Shown here: positions 7,758 to 15,160 of the stretch, piece by piece
How the letters are laid out: the number at the start of each line of letters is the position of its first letter
How positions within the stretch are numbered: the stretch's first letter is position 1
DNA from: Micromonospora sp. NBC_00389
Lineage (GTDB): Bacteria > Actinomycetota > Actinomycetes > Mycobacteriales > Micromonosporaceae
DNA: 64,000 nucleotides
NCBI RefSeq assembly: GCF_036059255.1
Contig: NZ_CP107947.1
Coordinates: 1,736,001 to 1,800,000, forward strand
Direction: 5' to 3'
Translations under genes and position numbers: made by a program
Notes under the pieces: generated by a model
Seen by the model: the letters and a program-made list of their open reading frames with translations, nothing else
What the model was told of the DNA's origin: nothing
Databases searched by the model: none

Positions 7758-8060
7758 TCAGACCTGGACGGTCGGGGGGAGTTGCTCGGGCGGAAGCCCG
7801 CCGTCGCCGTCGACCACCTCGTCCGGGGTGCCGTCCTCGTCGATGTCGACCATGGTGATGTCCACCTTGCCGTCACCGTTGGTGTCGAACTGGAACAGGT
7901 CGGCCTTGCCGTCGCCGTCGGTGTCCACCACCCACACGTCGGTGCGGCCGTCGTTGTTGGTGTCGGCGCGCAGCAGGTCGACCCGCTCGTCCCCTCGGGT
8001 CTCCACGGTCTCCCCGTCGGTGCTACCCGGGTCGGTGACGCTCTCCGGTGCCTGGCTCAT
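7758..8060 (-). CDS. Small acidic protein with DxDxDG calcium-loop repeats
   Basis: This 100-residue acidic protein contains four tandem units of the form xADTNNDGRTDVW, VDTDGDGKADLF, FDTNGDGKVDIT and VDIDEDGTPDEV, spaced about 12 residues apart between residues 32 and 80. These loops resemble EF-hand, dockerin or thrombospondin-3 calcium sites, so calcium binding is a fair inference. There is no signal peptide, so the protein appears cytoplasmic. The ATG is chosen for GGGAAGG just upstream. The dyad repeats may arise from DNA-level expansion. Its role is unknown. Confidence 0.75.
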   Translation of the reverse strand: MSQAPESVTDPGSTDGETVETRGDERVDLLRADTNNDGRTDVWVVDTDGDGKADLFQFDTNGDGKVDITMVDIDEDGTPDEVVDGDGGLPPEQLPPTVQV

Positions 8061-8156
8061 GTCGACTGGTCCTTCCCTCGGTTGACGGGCCGTCTGTACC
8101 CGATCCCGCGCTCCCCCACGCATGGGCCGGGTCGCCGTGCTGCATAGGGTCGCACC

Positions 8157-8237
8157 ATGAGCGAGCGGAGTGGGCGGAACACCCGGGCTGGCGTGGCGGG
8201 GACCCCGCGCGCCGCCGGGCGGGACAGGGAGGCGTGA
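8157..8237 (+). CDS. Candidate 26-residue leaderless uORF
   Basis: An ATG lies 6 bases after TAGGGT and opens a 26-residue frame starting MSERSGRNTRAG. It ends in TGA whose last base is the first base of the ATG of the next gene (TGATG). This suggests translation that restarts at the downstream dehydrogenase. The peptide is Arg- and Gly-rich, with no membrane segment. It is a short open frame in GC-rich DNA, so the evidence is position only. Confidence 0.4.
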   Translation: MSERSGRNTRAGVAGTPRAAGRDREA

Positions 8238-9094
8238 TGAGCGATCGTTTCGTGGTCGTCGGTGCCGGCACGATGGGGCTCGGCATCGCGTACGTGGCGG
8301 CCGGGGCCGGGTACGCCGTCGAGTTGGTCGAGGTGGACTCCGGCCGGGGCGCGACCGCACTGAACCGGCTCGCCGACCTGTGGGAGCGGGCGGTGCAGCG
8401 CGGAAAGCTGAGCGCCGACGAGGCTGCCACGAACCGGCTGCGGGTGACGCTGCGCCCGACCCTCGCCGAGGTCGCCCCCGCCCCGGAGGTGATCGTGGAG
8501 GCGGTGCCGGAGCGGCTCGACCTGAAGCGGGCGGTGCTACGTGACGCCGCCGCGCTGCACCCGGCGCTGCTGGGCAGCAACACCTCCAGCATCGCCATCG
8601 GCGAGCTGGCCGCCGGTCTGGACCGGCCCGAGGGCTTCCTCGGCCTGCACTTCTTCAACCCGGTCTGGGCGATGGCGCTGCTGGAGGTCGTGGTCGGCCC
8701 GGCCACCGCCGAGGAGACCACCGCCGCGGCCGTCGCACTCGCCGGCCGGCTGGGCAAGGACCCCGTCGTGGTACGCGACCTGCCCGGCTTCGCCACCTCC
8801 CGGCTCGGGGTCACCCTCGGCCTGGAGGCGATCCGGATGGTCGCCGACGAGGTGGCCAGCCCGGCCGACATCGACAAGGCGATGGTGCTGGGCTACCGGC
8901 ACCCGATCGGGCCGCTGGAGCTGACCGATCTGGTCGGCCTGGACGTGCGGCTGGACATCGCCCGCACCCTCCAGGCCGCGTACGGGGACCGCTTCGCGCC
9001 GCCGCCGTTGCTGGTGGAGATGGTGGCCGCCGGGCGGCTGGGCAAGAAGTCCGGGCACGGCTTCTACCGGTGGCACGGCGGGGTGAAGCGGTGA
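8237..9094 (+). CDS. 3-hydroxyacyl-CoA dehydrogenase (3-hydroxybutyryl-CoA type)
   Basis: This soluble 285-residue enzyme oxidises L-3-hydroxyacyl-CoA with NAD in beta-oxidation. The N-terminal Rossmann domain starts VVVGAGTMGLGIA. The catalytic region has GSNTSSIAIGELA and LGLHFFNPV with the active-site His. The C-terminal dimerisation domain has DLPGFATSRL and GYRHPIGPLELTDLVGLD. It is the usual size for stand-alone PaaH/Hbd proteins. GGGAGG precedes the ATG, and the stop overlaps the next gene's GTG, so the two steps are coupled. The chain-length preference is unknown. Confidence 0.93.
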   Translation: MSDRFVVVGAGTMGLGIAYVAAGAGYAVELVEVDSGRGATALNRLADLWERAVQRGKLSADEAATNRLRVTLRPTLAEVAPAPEVIVEAVPERLDLKRAVLRDAAALHPALLGSNTSSIAIGELAAGLDRPEGFLGLHFFNPVWAMALLEVVVGPATAEETTAAAVALAGRLGKDPVVVRDLPGFATSRLGVTLGLEAIRMVADEVASPADIDKAMVLGYRHPIGPLELTDLVGLDVRLDIARTLQAAYGDRFAPPPLLVEMVAAGRLGKKSGHGFYRWHGGVKR

Positions 9095-9834
9095 GCGGGC
9101 TGCGGACCGAGGAACTGCCGGACCGGGTGGTGGTCACCCTGGACCGACCGGAGAAGCGCAACGCCATCGACGCCGACCTGATCGCCGAGCTGCACCAGGT
9201 CTGCGCCGAGCTGGAGGCGCGCCCCCGGCTGCTGCTGCTCACCGGTGGCGCGGAGGGCATCTTCGCCGGCGGCGCTGACATCGGCCAGCTCCGCGAGCGG
9301 GGCCGCACGGACGCCCTGGCCGCGATCAACTCGGCCGCCTTCGCCCGGATCCGGGCGCTGCCGATGCCGAGCGTGGCCGCCGTCGACGGCCCGGCGTTGG
9401 GCGGTGGCGCGGAGCTGGCGTACGCCTGCGATCTGCGGGTGTGTACGGCGCGGGCGTTCTTCGGCCAGCCGGAGGTGCGGTTGGGCATCCTGGCCGGCGC
9501 CGGCGCGACCCACCGGCTGCCCGCACTGATCGGTGAGGCCCGGGCCAAGGAGCTGCTCTTCACCGGCCGGCGGGTGGACGCCGCGGAGGCGCTGCGGATC
9601 GGCCTGGTGAACCGGGTCGTGGACGAGCCCGGTGAGCTGCTGACGGTGGCGCACGGGCTGCTGGACGAGATGGCCCAGGGCTCGCCGCTGGCGCTGCGGC
9701 TCACCAAGCTGGCGGTGGACGCACCGGCCGCCGCGCACCCGCAGCTCGACCTGGTCAGCCAGGCGGTGCTCTTCGAGGACGACGAGAAGCACCGGCGGAT
9801 GACCGAGTTCCTGGAGCGCCGCCGGACCCGTTGA
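9091..9834 (+). CDS. Enoyl-CoA hydratase/isomerase
   Basis: This is a 247-residue crotonase-fold enzyme. The oxyanion-hole segments EGIFAGGADIGQL and PALGGGAELAYACDLRV are present. Both acidic residues expected in hydratases are visible, in GGGAELAYACD and FFGQPEVRLG. It therefore probably hydrates trans-2-enoyl-CoA, the step before the dehydrogenase encoded just upstream. The GTG start overlaps the upstream stop (GTGA), giving translational coupling; an in-frame ATG 21 bases earlier would lie inside the dehydrogenase gene. A strong hairpin follows the stop. Confidence 0.92.
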   Translation: MSGLRTEELPDRVVVTLDRPEKRNAIDADLIAELHQVCAELEARPRLLLLTGGAEGIFAGGADIGQLRERGRTDALAAINSAAFARIRALPMPSVAAVDGPALGGGAELAYACDLRVCTARAFFGQPEVRLGILAGAGATHRLPALIGEARAKELLFTGRRVDAAEALRIGLVNRVVDEPGELLTVAHGLLDEMAQGSPLALRLTKLAVDAPAAAHPQLDLVSQAVLFEDDEKHRRMTEFLERRRTR

Positions 9835-9847
9835 CGCGGGGACGGAA

Positions 9848-9880
9848 ACGGCCGCACCGGCGGAATGCCGGTGCGGCCGT
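9848..9880. terminator. 14-bp perfect hairpin
   Basis: ACGGCCGCACCGGC at 9848-9861 and its complement at 9867-9880 surround a 5-base loop between convergent genes. It probably ends both transcripts. Confidence 0.75.
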
Positions 9881-9899
9881 CGTGGTCCGTGGTCGGTGC

Positions 9900-11243
9900 T
9901 CAGTGCCGGATCTGCACCCCGCTGTCGGCGAGCGCCCGGATCACCTGTGCGGACTCGCCGAAGCCGATGACCAGCACGGCGTCCGCGCCGAAGTCCTTGA
10001 TCTCCTTGGCGCCGTCGGTGAAGTCCACCGGCGGGGCCTTGGCGTCGGCCGGCGGCTCGTAGGTGAGCAGCTTGAGCCGGTCGCCGGTGATCCCGGCTTT
10101 CTCCAGCTCGTCACGGACGGTGGCCTGAAGGCCCTCGCCGTAGGAGTCCTTGCGGGCGACGATGACGATCTTCTGCGACCCGTCGCGGAGGATCACGTCG
10201 GCCAGCGCCCGGCCCTGCAGGCTGTCCGGCGGTGCGGTGCGGAAGTAGAGGCCCTTGTCCTCCACGTCAGTCAGGCCACTGTCGGTGTTGGACGGCGAGA
10301 AGAGGATCTTCCCGGCCGCCACCACGTCCGGCAGCACCTCGCGGGAGATACCCGAGCCGCCAGCGCCGATGATCAGGCTGACGCCGTCCGCCACGTGCTT
10401 GGCCACGGTCGCCTTGGCCACCGCCGGGCTGGTGCCGTCGTCGCCGTCCACCCAGGTCACCGGCTTGCCCAGCGCGCCGCCACCGGCGTTGATCTCCCGG
10501 ATCGCCAGCGCCGCGCCAGCGGCCATCGGCGGGTAGGCGATCGCCAGGTCACCGGTCTTCGGCAGCAGGCCGCCCAGGATCAGCGGCTCCTGGTCGGCGT
10601 CTCCGCCGGCGGGCTGCTTCCTCGGCTTCGGCGGCGCCTTGGTGCTCGCCGCCGACTCGGTGCCCGCCCCGACGAACTCGGTCTTGCCGTCGTTGATCTG
10701 CTGGCCGTCGAACGTCAGCGTGGCGTAGCTCGCGGTGGCCGGCTCGCCCTTGTCGGTGAAGCCCGCCCGGGTCAGCGACACGCTGCGGTACTCGATGTCC
10801 TGCCCGGCGCGGGCCAGCGTCAGGCAGGTCGCCGGGTCCTCGCAGCGCTGGCCGCCGTTGGTCACGCCGACGATCTGCTTGGCGATGGCCGCCGGGTCGG
10901 TGCTCCCGGCCAGTTGGGCGGCGAGCACTCCGATCACCACCGCGTCGTACGTCTCGGCGGAGTAGAGGTAGTCCGTCAGCGCCGGGTCGACGGACCGTAG
11001 CCGGCTCTTGAAGTCATCCGGCAGCGGGGTGAGCGGCGTGGTTCCCTTCATCCCGTCCACGAGATTGGCACGTTCCTTCAACTCCGCAGGATAGGAGTTG
11101 AGCATGTTGCCGTCCGTGCCGTAGAGGCGCACTTGTTGAGCGCTTCCCTCCTCGGCCTTTTCATCCCCGCAAGCGCTTGTGGCGAGCAGGATCGTCGCGC
11201 AGGCGGCCAGTGAGGCTGCCCGCGAGCGGCGTGATACGAACAT
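9900..11243 (-). CDS. ABC transporter substrate-binding lipoprotein (branched-chain amino acid type)
   Basis: This 447-residue extracellular binding protein has a lipoprotein signal peptide with lipobox ATSAC (Cys25). An N-terminal insert of about 170 residues includes a linker (TKAPPKPRKQPAGG). It is followed by a periplasmic-binding-protein-like domain with LILGGLLPKTGDLA, IGAGGSGISREVLPDV and VARKDSYGEGLQATVRDEL. No permease or ATPase gene is adjacent, so it is an orphan receptor or works with a transporter elsewhere. GGAGGAAGG precedes the ATG. The ligand cannot be read from the sequence. Confidence 0.85.
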   Translation of the reverse strand: MFVSRRSRAASLAACATILLATSACGDEKAEEGSAQQVRLYGTDGNMLNSYPAELKERANLVDGMKGTTPLTPLPDDFKSRLRSVDPALTDYLYSAETYDAVVIGVLAAQLAGSTDPAAIAKQIVGVTNGGQRCEDPATCLTLARAGQDIEYRSVSLTRAGFTDKGEPATASYATLTFDGQQINDGKTEFVGAGTESAASTKAPPKPRKQPAGGDADQEPLILGGLLPKTGDLAIAYPPMAAGAALAIREINAGGGALGKPVTWVDGDDGTSPAVAKATVAKHVADGVSLIIGAGGSGISREVLPDVVAAGKILFSPSNTDSGLTDVEDKGLYFRTAPPDSLQGRALADVILRDGSQKIVIVARKDSYGEGLQATVRDELEKAGITGDRLKLLTYEPPADAKAPPVDFTDGAKEIKDFGADAVLVIGFGESAQVIRALADSGVQIRH

Positions 11244-11398
11244 GGTCGTCCTTCCTCCGGCGAAGGTCCGCTGCGCACATTAGCGTGCCGGGGCCAGCGG
11301 CGGGACCGTGGAGGTGGCCTAATGCGCAGGTCGCTCGCCTCGAACACGGATAGTGACGGTCGGGGTGGGCCTTGACCGGCCGTCCTACTGTGCGCTGG

Positions 11399-11788
11399 GT
11401 GACGGACCTACCACAGCAAACGATCGACGACGCGGCTTCCGTGCTCCGCTCGGCGCTGGCCGGGGATGGAGACGCGGTGGTGGGGACGTTCGACGCGGTC
11501 GTCGACCGTGCCGGCCTGAACGGCGCGTACGGGGTCGCCTGGTGCCTGGCCGCGACGATGGTCGGTGACGCACCGTCGGGCAGCGGGTGTGCCCTCGACT
11601 TCCCGGGGATCGACCAGGCTGACTACGACACCCGCTGGGTGGCCCGGTTCGTCAGCGCGTACGCCAACCGGGACGTACCGACCGGGGAGGCGCTCTTCGG
11701 TGCGGCGGTGGCCGACGGGCTGCTCCCCGACTGCCTGCTCACCCTCGCCGGCTCGACGATCGCCACCCTGCGCAGCCGGTCCGGCTGA
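11399..11788 (+). CDS. Hypothetical protein
   Basis: This 129-residue soluble protein has no family I recognise. It is alanine-rich and predicted helical, with LNGAYGVAWCLAATMVGDAPSG and YDTRWVARFVSAYANRDVPTGEALF segments. The GTG is picked because TACTGT ends 7 bases before it, the leaderless pattern used by several genes here; an in-frame ATG 27 bases upstream lacks a ribosome-binding site. It diverges from the binding lipoprotein gene. Confidence 0.65.
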   Translation: MTDLPQQTIDDAASVLRSALAGDGDAVVGTFDAVVDRAGLNGAYGVAWCLAATMVGDAPSGSGCALDFPGIDQADYDTRWVARFVSAYANRDVPTGEALFGAAVADGLLPDCLLTLAGSTIATLRSRSG

Positions 11789-11989
11789 TGATGCCGGGCG
11801 CCCGTCGGGGGCGGCCGCCGCGCCCGGGTGGGTCGCTCAGGACGCGTTACCCGCGACCCTCGTGCTCGTCACGCAGCTTGTCGACCCGACCGTCAGCATA
11901 GGATGGTGAGACCGGTCAGGACGACGACACCGGCCGATCAGTGCAGGCTCGGCCCCGCGCCGGCCGGTGGATGTGATAGCTCTGGGGGC

Positions 11990-12693
11990 ATGTCCGAGGC
12001 CATGCTCAGCAAGGTGCGCAAGCTGCTGGCCCAGGCCGAGGACCCGGCCTGCACGCCCGCCGAGGCGGCCGCGTTCACCGCCAAGGCCACCGAGTTGATC
12101 GCCCGTTACGGCGTGGATCGGGCGCTGCTCGCGGCCCGGGACCCGGCCACCGACCCGGTCGGCGATCGGGTGGTCGACATCGTCGCTCCGTACGCGACAA
12201 GGTCGGCCTGCTCGCCGCGGTCGCCGAACCACTGCGCTGCCGCTGTGTACGCCGCCGGCAGGGCAGCGAGTTCGCGCTGCACCTGTTCGGCTTCGCCAGT
12301 GACCTGGAGCGGGTCGATCTGCTCTTCACCTCACTGCTCGTGCAGGCGGCGCACGGCCTGGCCGGCACGGCGGTGCCGGCCGGCGAGCATCCGGCCGCCT
12401 TCCGTCGGTCCTGGCTCGCCGGCTTCGCGCAGGTGATCGGGGGCCGGCTCTGGGCGGCCGAGACCGCAGCGGCCAGCGAACCGGGTACGCCGTCGGTGGC
12501 GCTGGTGCTGGCCGACCGCTCCGACCGGGTGCAGCGCCGGCTGGCCGAGCAGTACCCGCGGCTGCGCACCGCACCACCGCGCCGGCTGGCCGGCACCGGA
12601 TTCGGCTCCGGGGCGGAGGCCGGCCGCCGCGCGGACCTGGGCGGCCGGGACCTCGGCGGCGGCGCAGCCAGGGAACGACAGCTCGACCGCTGA
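11990..12693 (+). pseudogene. DUF2786 domain protein, frameshifted
   Basis: The first frame reads MSEAMLSKVRKLLAQAEDP, the signature of the DUF2786 domain, and runs in family style to VVDIVAPYA near 12195. Good coding sequence then continues one frame over from GAC at 12196 (DKVGLLAAVAEPLRCRCV, LHLFGFASDLERVDLLFTSLL) to the stop at 12693. Losing one base in TACGC(G)GAC would explain this exactly. Restoring it gives a protein of about 234 residues. It may be a real null allele or a sequencing error; programmed frameshifting is less likely because no slippery run is visible. Confidence 0.75.
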
Positions 12694-12706
12694 GCCAACC
12701 GCTGCG

Positions 12707-12810
12707 GGGCCGCCGGAGGCGGCGTCGGTCACGGGCCGCCGGTGGCGGCGTCGGTCACGGGCCGCCGGTGGCGGCGTCGGTCACGGGCCGCCGGTGGCGG
12801 CGTCGGTCAC
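12707..12810. repeat. Four tandem 26-bp repeats, each a small hairpin
   Basis: Units start at 12707, 12733, 12759 and 12785. The last three are identical and the first differs by one base. Each unit contains GCCGCC-GGT-GGCGGC, a 6-bp perfect stem. The array fills the space between two convergent genes and its last unit covers the TGA of the SRPBCC gene. The stems could act as stacked bidirectional terminators. Confidence 0.9.
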
Positions 12811-13328
12811 GGGATGGGGCGGCGGCGCGAGACCGTGGCGAGGTAGCGGGTGAGCAGGTCGTGCCAGCCGGCGGTGAGCGCCTTGCGGTACCCCTCGGCC
12901 GCCTCACCGTGCCGGTCGAAGTGCCGGTGCTCCAGCTCGACGCGGGTGCGCTCGGGGCCGTCGGGAAGGAACAGCACCTCGACCTCGCTGGCCCGGGCCG
13001 GGTCCGGCACCGGCACCCGGTCGGGACCGAGCTGCCAGGCGAAGACCAGCCGCCGCGGAGGGTCCCAGGTGAGCACCCGGCCCCAGTCGGCGCGGAAGCC
13101 GTACGGGCCGATCTCGTAGAGCATCCCGCCGGCCCGCGGCTCCATGCCCAGCTCGGCGAGGGCCTCGGGGCCGGACCAGGTGTACTCGGTGACCCACCAG
13201 TCAGTCAGATCGTCGGTGAAAACCGCGAACGCGTGCTCGGCGGCGCCCGGGACGAGGAGGCTGCACCGTAAGGAGAACCGTTCCAGGTCCTGCCGGATGT
13301 CGGCCGGATCAGTCATCCCCTGTCCCAT
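12807..13328 (-). CDS. SRPBCC (AHSA1-like) family protein
   Basis: The roughly 170-residue product has the START/SRPBCC fold signature of AHSA1-like proteins. It shows AEHAFAVFTDDLTDWWV near residue 30, then YEIGPYGFRADWGRVLTWDPPRRLVFAWQL, then EVEVLFLPDGPERTRVELEHRHFDRHG and a C-terminal GWHDLLTRYL helix. Such proteins bind hydrophobic ligands in a cavity; the ligand is unknown. Two ATG codons compete. The first (used here) follows TATGGT by 8 bases, a leaderless layout; the second, at 13316, gives 169 residues beginning MTDPADI. Confidence 0.82.
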   Translation of the reverse strand: MGQGMTDPADIRQDLERFSLRCSLLVPGAAEHAFAVFTDDLTDWWVTEYTWSGPEALAELGMEPRAGGMLYEIGPYGFRADWGRVLTWDPPRRLVFAWQLGPDRVPVPDPARASEVEVLFLPDGPERTRVELEHRHFDRHGEAAEGYRKALTAGWHDLLTRYLATVSRRRPIP

Positions 13329-13493
13329 AGGCCCGGACCATACCGGCTGATGCCCCGGTGCGCAGCTTCGATGGGTGCCCGGTTCCGGACAGTGGGTTGT
13401 CGGACCGTCACGGACGGGATGCCCCGCCGGAAAGCGGGTAACCGCGCCGGACAACCCGGACGACCAGGCGGGTGTACGGCGGAGCGGGAGAGC

Positions 13494-14378
13494 ATGAGCG
13501 AGAGCGCGCAGCAGCGGGAGCCGGACCAGGACCTCGACCGGCCGGGCCGGGTCGACGACGGTGGGGATCCGGACATCCTGCTCGACATTCCGAGGGTCGC
13601 CGTCGAGTCGATCAGGCTGGCGGTGGACGGGCTGGACGCCGACCTCTCGCTGCGGGCTCGACTGGCCAACCTGCTGGAGATCGACGCCGGCGTACGGGTG
13701 CATCTGCACAGCGTCGAGCTGGACATCAACGGCGTGCAGGCCGAGGCGCAGCTGCGGGTGCGGCTGGAGCAACTGGCGACCATCCTGGGCCGGGCGCTGG
13801 ACACGATCGACAGCAACCCGCAGATCATCGAGACCCTTGGCCGGACGGCCGGCATCGCGATCAACGACGTCAACCGCAGCGCCCAAAAGTTGGCCGCGGG
13901 AGCCGTGGAGGCCACCGGCTCGGCGCAGCGCCCCGGCGGCGTACCCGGCGAACTGGGCCGGCGGGTGGGCACGGCCAGCCCGGTCGCCGATCGGCTCCGG
14001 CCGGGTGCTGGTGGCCCCGGGCCCGGTGCTGGCGGTCCTGGGCCGCGTGTCGGTGGTCCTGGCCCGGGTGTTGGTGGGCCGGATGTTGGTGGTCCCGGCC
14101 AGGGGGCCGGTGGCCCGGGGGCCGGCGAGCAGGAACGACCGAAGCCCGCCGCTACGGAAGGTCGGCGGCCGGAGGCGCAGGGACCCGAGAGTCAGCGTCA
14201 GCCTGACGGCGGCCAGGACGGCGGTGGCGTGTCAGGTGGGGCCCACGCCGCAGCCCAGAGCGCGGCTCAGCTCGCCGAGCAGGCGGGGGAGACCCTCCGG
14301 CAGGCCGGGCGCAGCGTGTGGGAGGCGATCCAGGGAGGCGTGGCGCAGCACCGCCAGCAGGGGCGTCGGGACCAGTGA
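13494..14378 (+). CDS. Hypothetical protein with helical head and Gly-Pro-rich linker
   Basis: This 294-residue protein has three parts. Residues 1-145 form a conserved-looking helical domain (ILLDIPRVAVESIRLAVDGL, LLEIDAGVRVHLHSVELDI, DTIDSNPQIIETL). Residues 165-205 are a low-complexity GAGGPGPGAGGPGP tract made by near-tandem DNA repeats at about 13995-14120. A Gln/Ala-rich amphipathic tail (AAQLAEQAGETLRQAGRSV) ends it. No signal peptide or transmembrane segment is seen. GGAGCGGGAG precedes the ATG. The domain order suggests a scaffold or envelope-associated protein, but no function can be assigned. Confidence 0.75.
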   Translation: MSESAQQREPDQDLDRPGRVDDGGDPDILLDIPRVAVESIRLAVDGLDADLSLRARLANLLEIDAGVRVHLHSVELDINGVQAEAQLRVRLEQLATILGRALDTIDSNPQIIETLGRTAGIAINDVNRSAQKLAAGAVEATGSAQRPGGVPGELGRRVGTASPVADRLRPGAGGPGPGAGGPGPRVGGPGPGVGGPDVGGPGQGAGGPGAGEQERPKPAATEGRRPEAQGPESQRQPDGGQDGGGVSGGAHAAAQSAAQLAEQAGETLRQAGRSVWEAIQGGVAQHRQQGRRDQ

Positions 14379-14420
14379 CGGCGGCGGAGCCGAGCCACAG
14401 GTGACAGTGCGAGCTGAAGA

Positions 14421-14457
14421 GAGCAGCCGCCCATCATGTTGTGATGGGCGGCTGCTC
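14421..14457. terminator. 16-bp perfect hairpin terminator
   Basis: GAGCAGCCGCCCATCA at 14421-14436 pairs with 14442-14457 around a 5-base loop. It lies between two convergent genes and is among the strongest stems in the window. Confidence 0.8.
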
Positions 14458-14508
14458 CTGTCGTCCGCTGCCTGGCCGGGATGTCCACGTGCCGAGGGAC
14501 AGGTGTGC

Positions 14509-15152
14509 TCAGAGCGTCTTGACCTGGCCGCCGTCGAGGACGAACTCGGCGCCGGTGGTGTTGGCGGAGTGGGCGGAGGCAAGGGACAGCACCAGGTGGG
14601 CGACCTCGCTTGCCTCGGTGATCCGGCCGGTGCTGATCGCCATGCTCTGCGGCACGACCTCGTCGAGCGCCTGCTGGGCGGTGACACCCGCGCCGGCGGC
14701 AACGGCGTGCGCGAAACCGTCAGGCCCGGTCCAGAACGGGGTCCGCACCGGGCCGGGCGAGACGGCGTTGACTCGCACACCGCGCGGCGCGAACTCCTCC
14801 GACAGGGTCTTTGTCAGGTTGGACATCGCCGCCTTGGCTGCGGAGTAGTCGACCACCATCGGGAACGGCAGCCGTGCATTGATGCTGCTGATGTTGACGA
14901 TCGTTCCGCCGTTGTCCACCAGGGCGGGCAGGGCCGCTCTGCTCGTGCGTACGGCGCTGAAGAACGTCACGTCGAACACGCGCGCCCACTCGGCGTCGTC
15001 GACGTCGAGGAATCCTGACCGGACGCTGCCGGCGCCAACGTTGTTGACCAGTACATCCAGCCGCCCGTACGTCGACAGCGCGGCGTCGACGAGCCGCTGC
15101 GGGGTTTCCGCATCGGTGATGTCGGCCAGCACCACGGTGGCGCTGCGACGAA
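14509..15152 (-). pseudogene. SDR family oxidoreductase lacking its N-terminus
   Basis: The frame encodes a classical short-chain dehydrogenase from the second beta strand onward: ATVVLADITDAE, then DVLVNNVGAGS, IVNISSINA, the catalytic YSAAK, VNAVSPGPVRTPF and a C-terminal GAEFVLDGGQ. The expected first 35 or so residues with the TGxxxGIG cofactor motif are missing. Recognisable coding ends at about 15150, next to the IS110 element, and no N-terminal piece is found beyond the element. The NAD-binding glycine motif is therefore lost and the product is probably inactive. A GTG at 15135 could still start a 208-residue stub. Confidence 0.8.
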
Positions 15153-15160
15153 ACGTCCTG

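Noticed and set aside
12707..12810. CRISPR array
   Set aside because: The repeats are directly tandem with no spacers, and no cas gene is present; no CRISPR was seen anywhere in the window.
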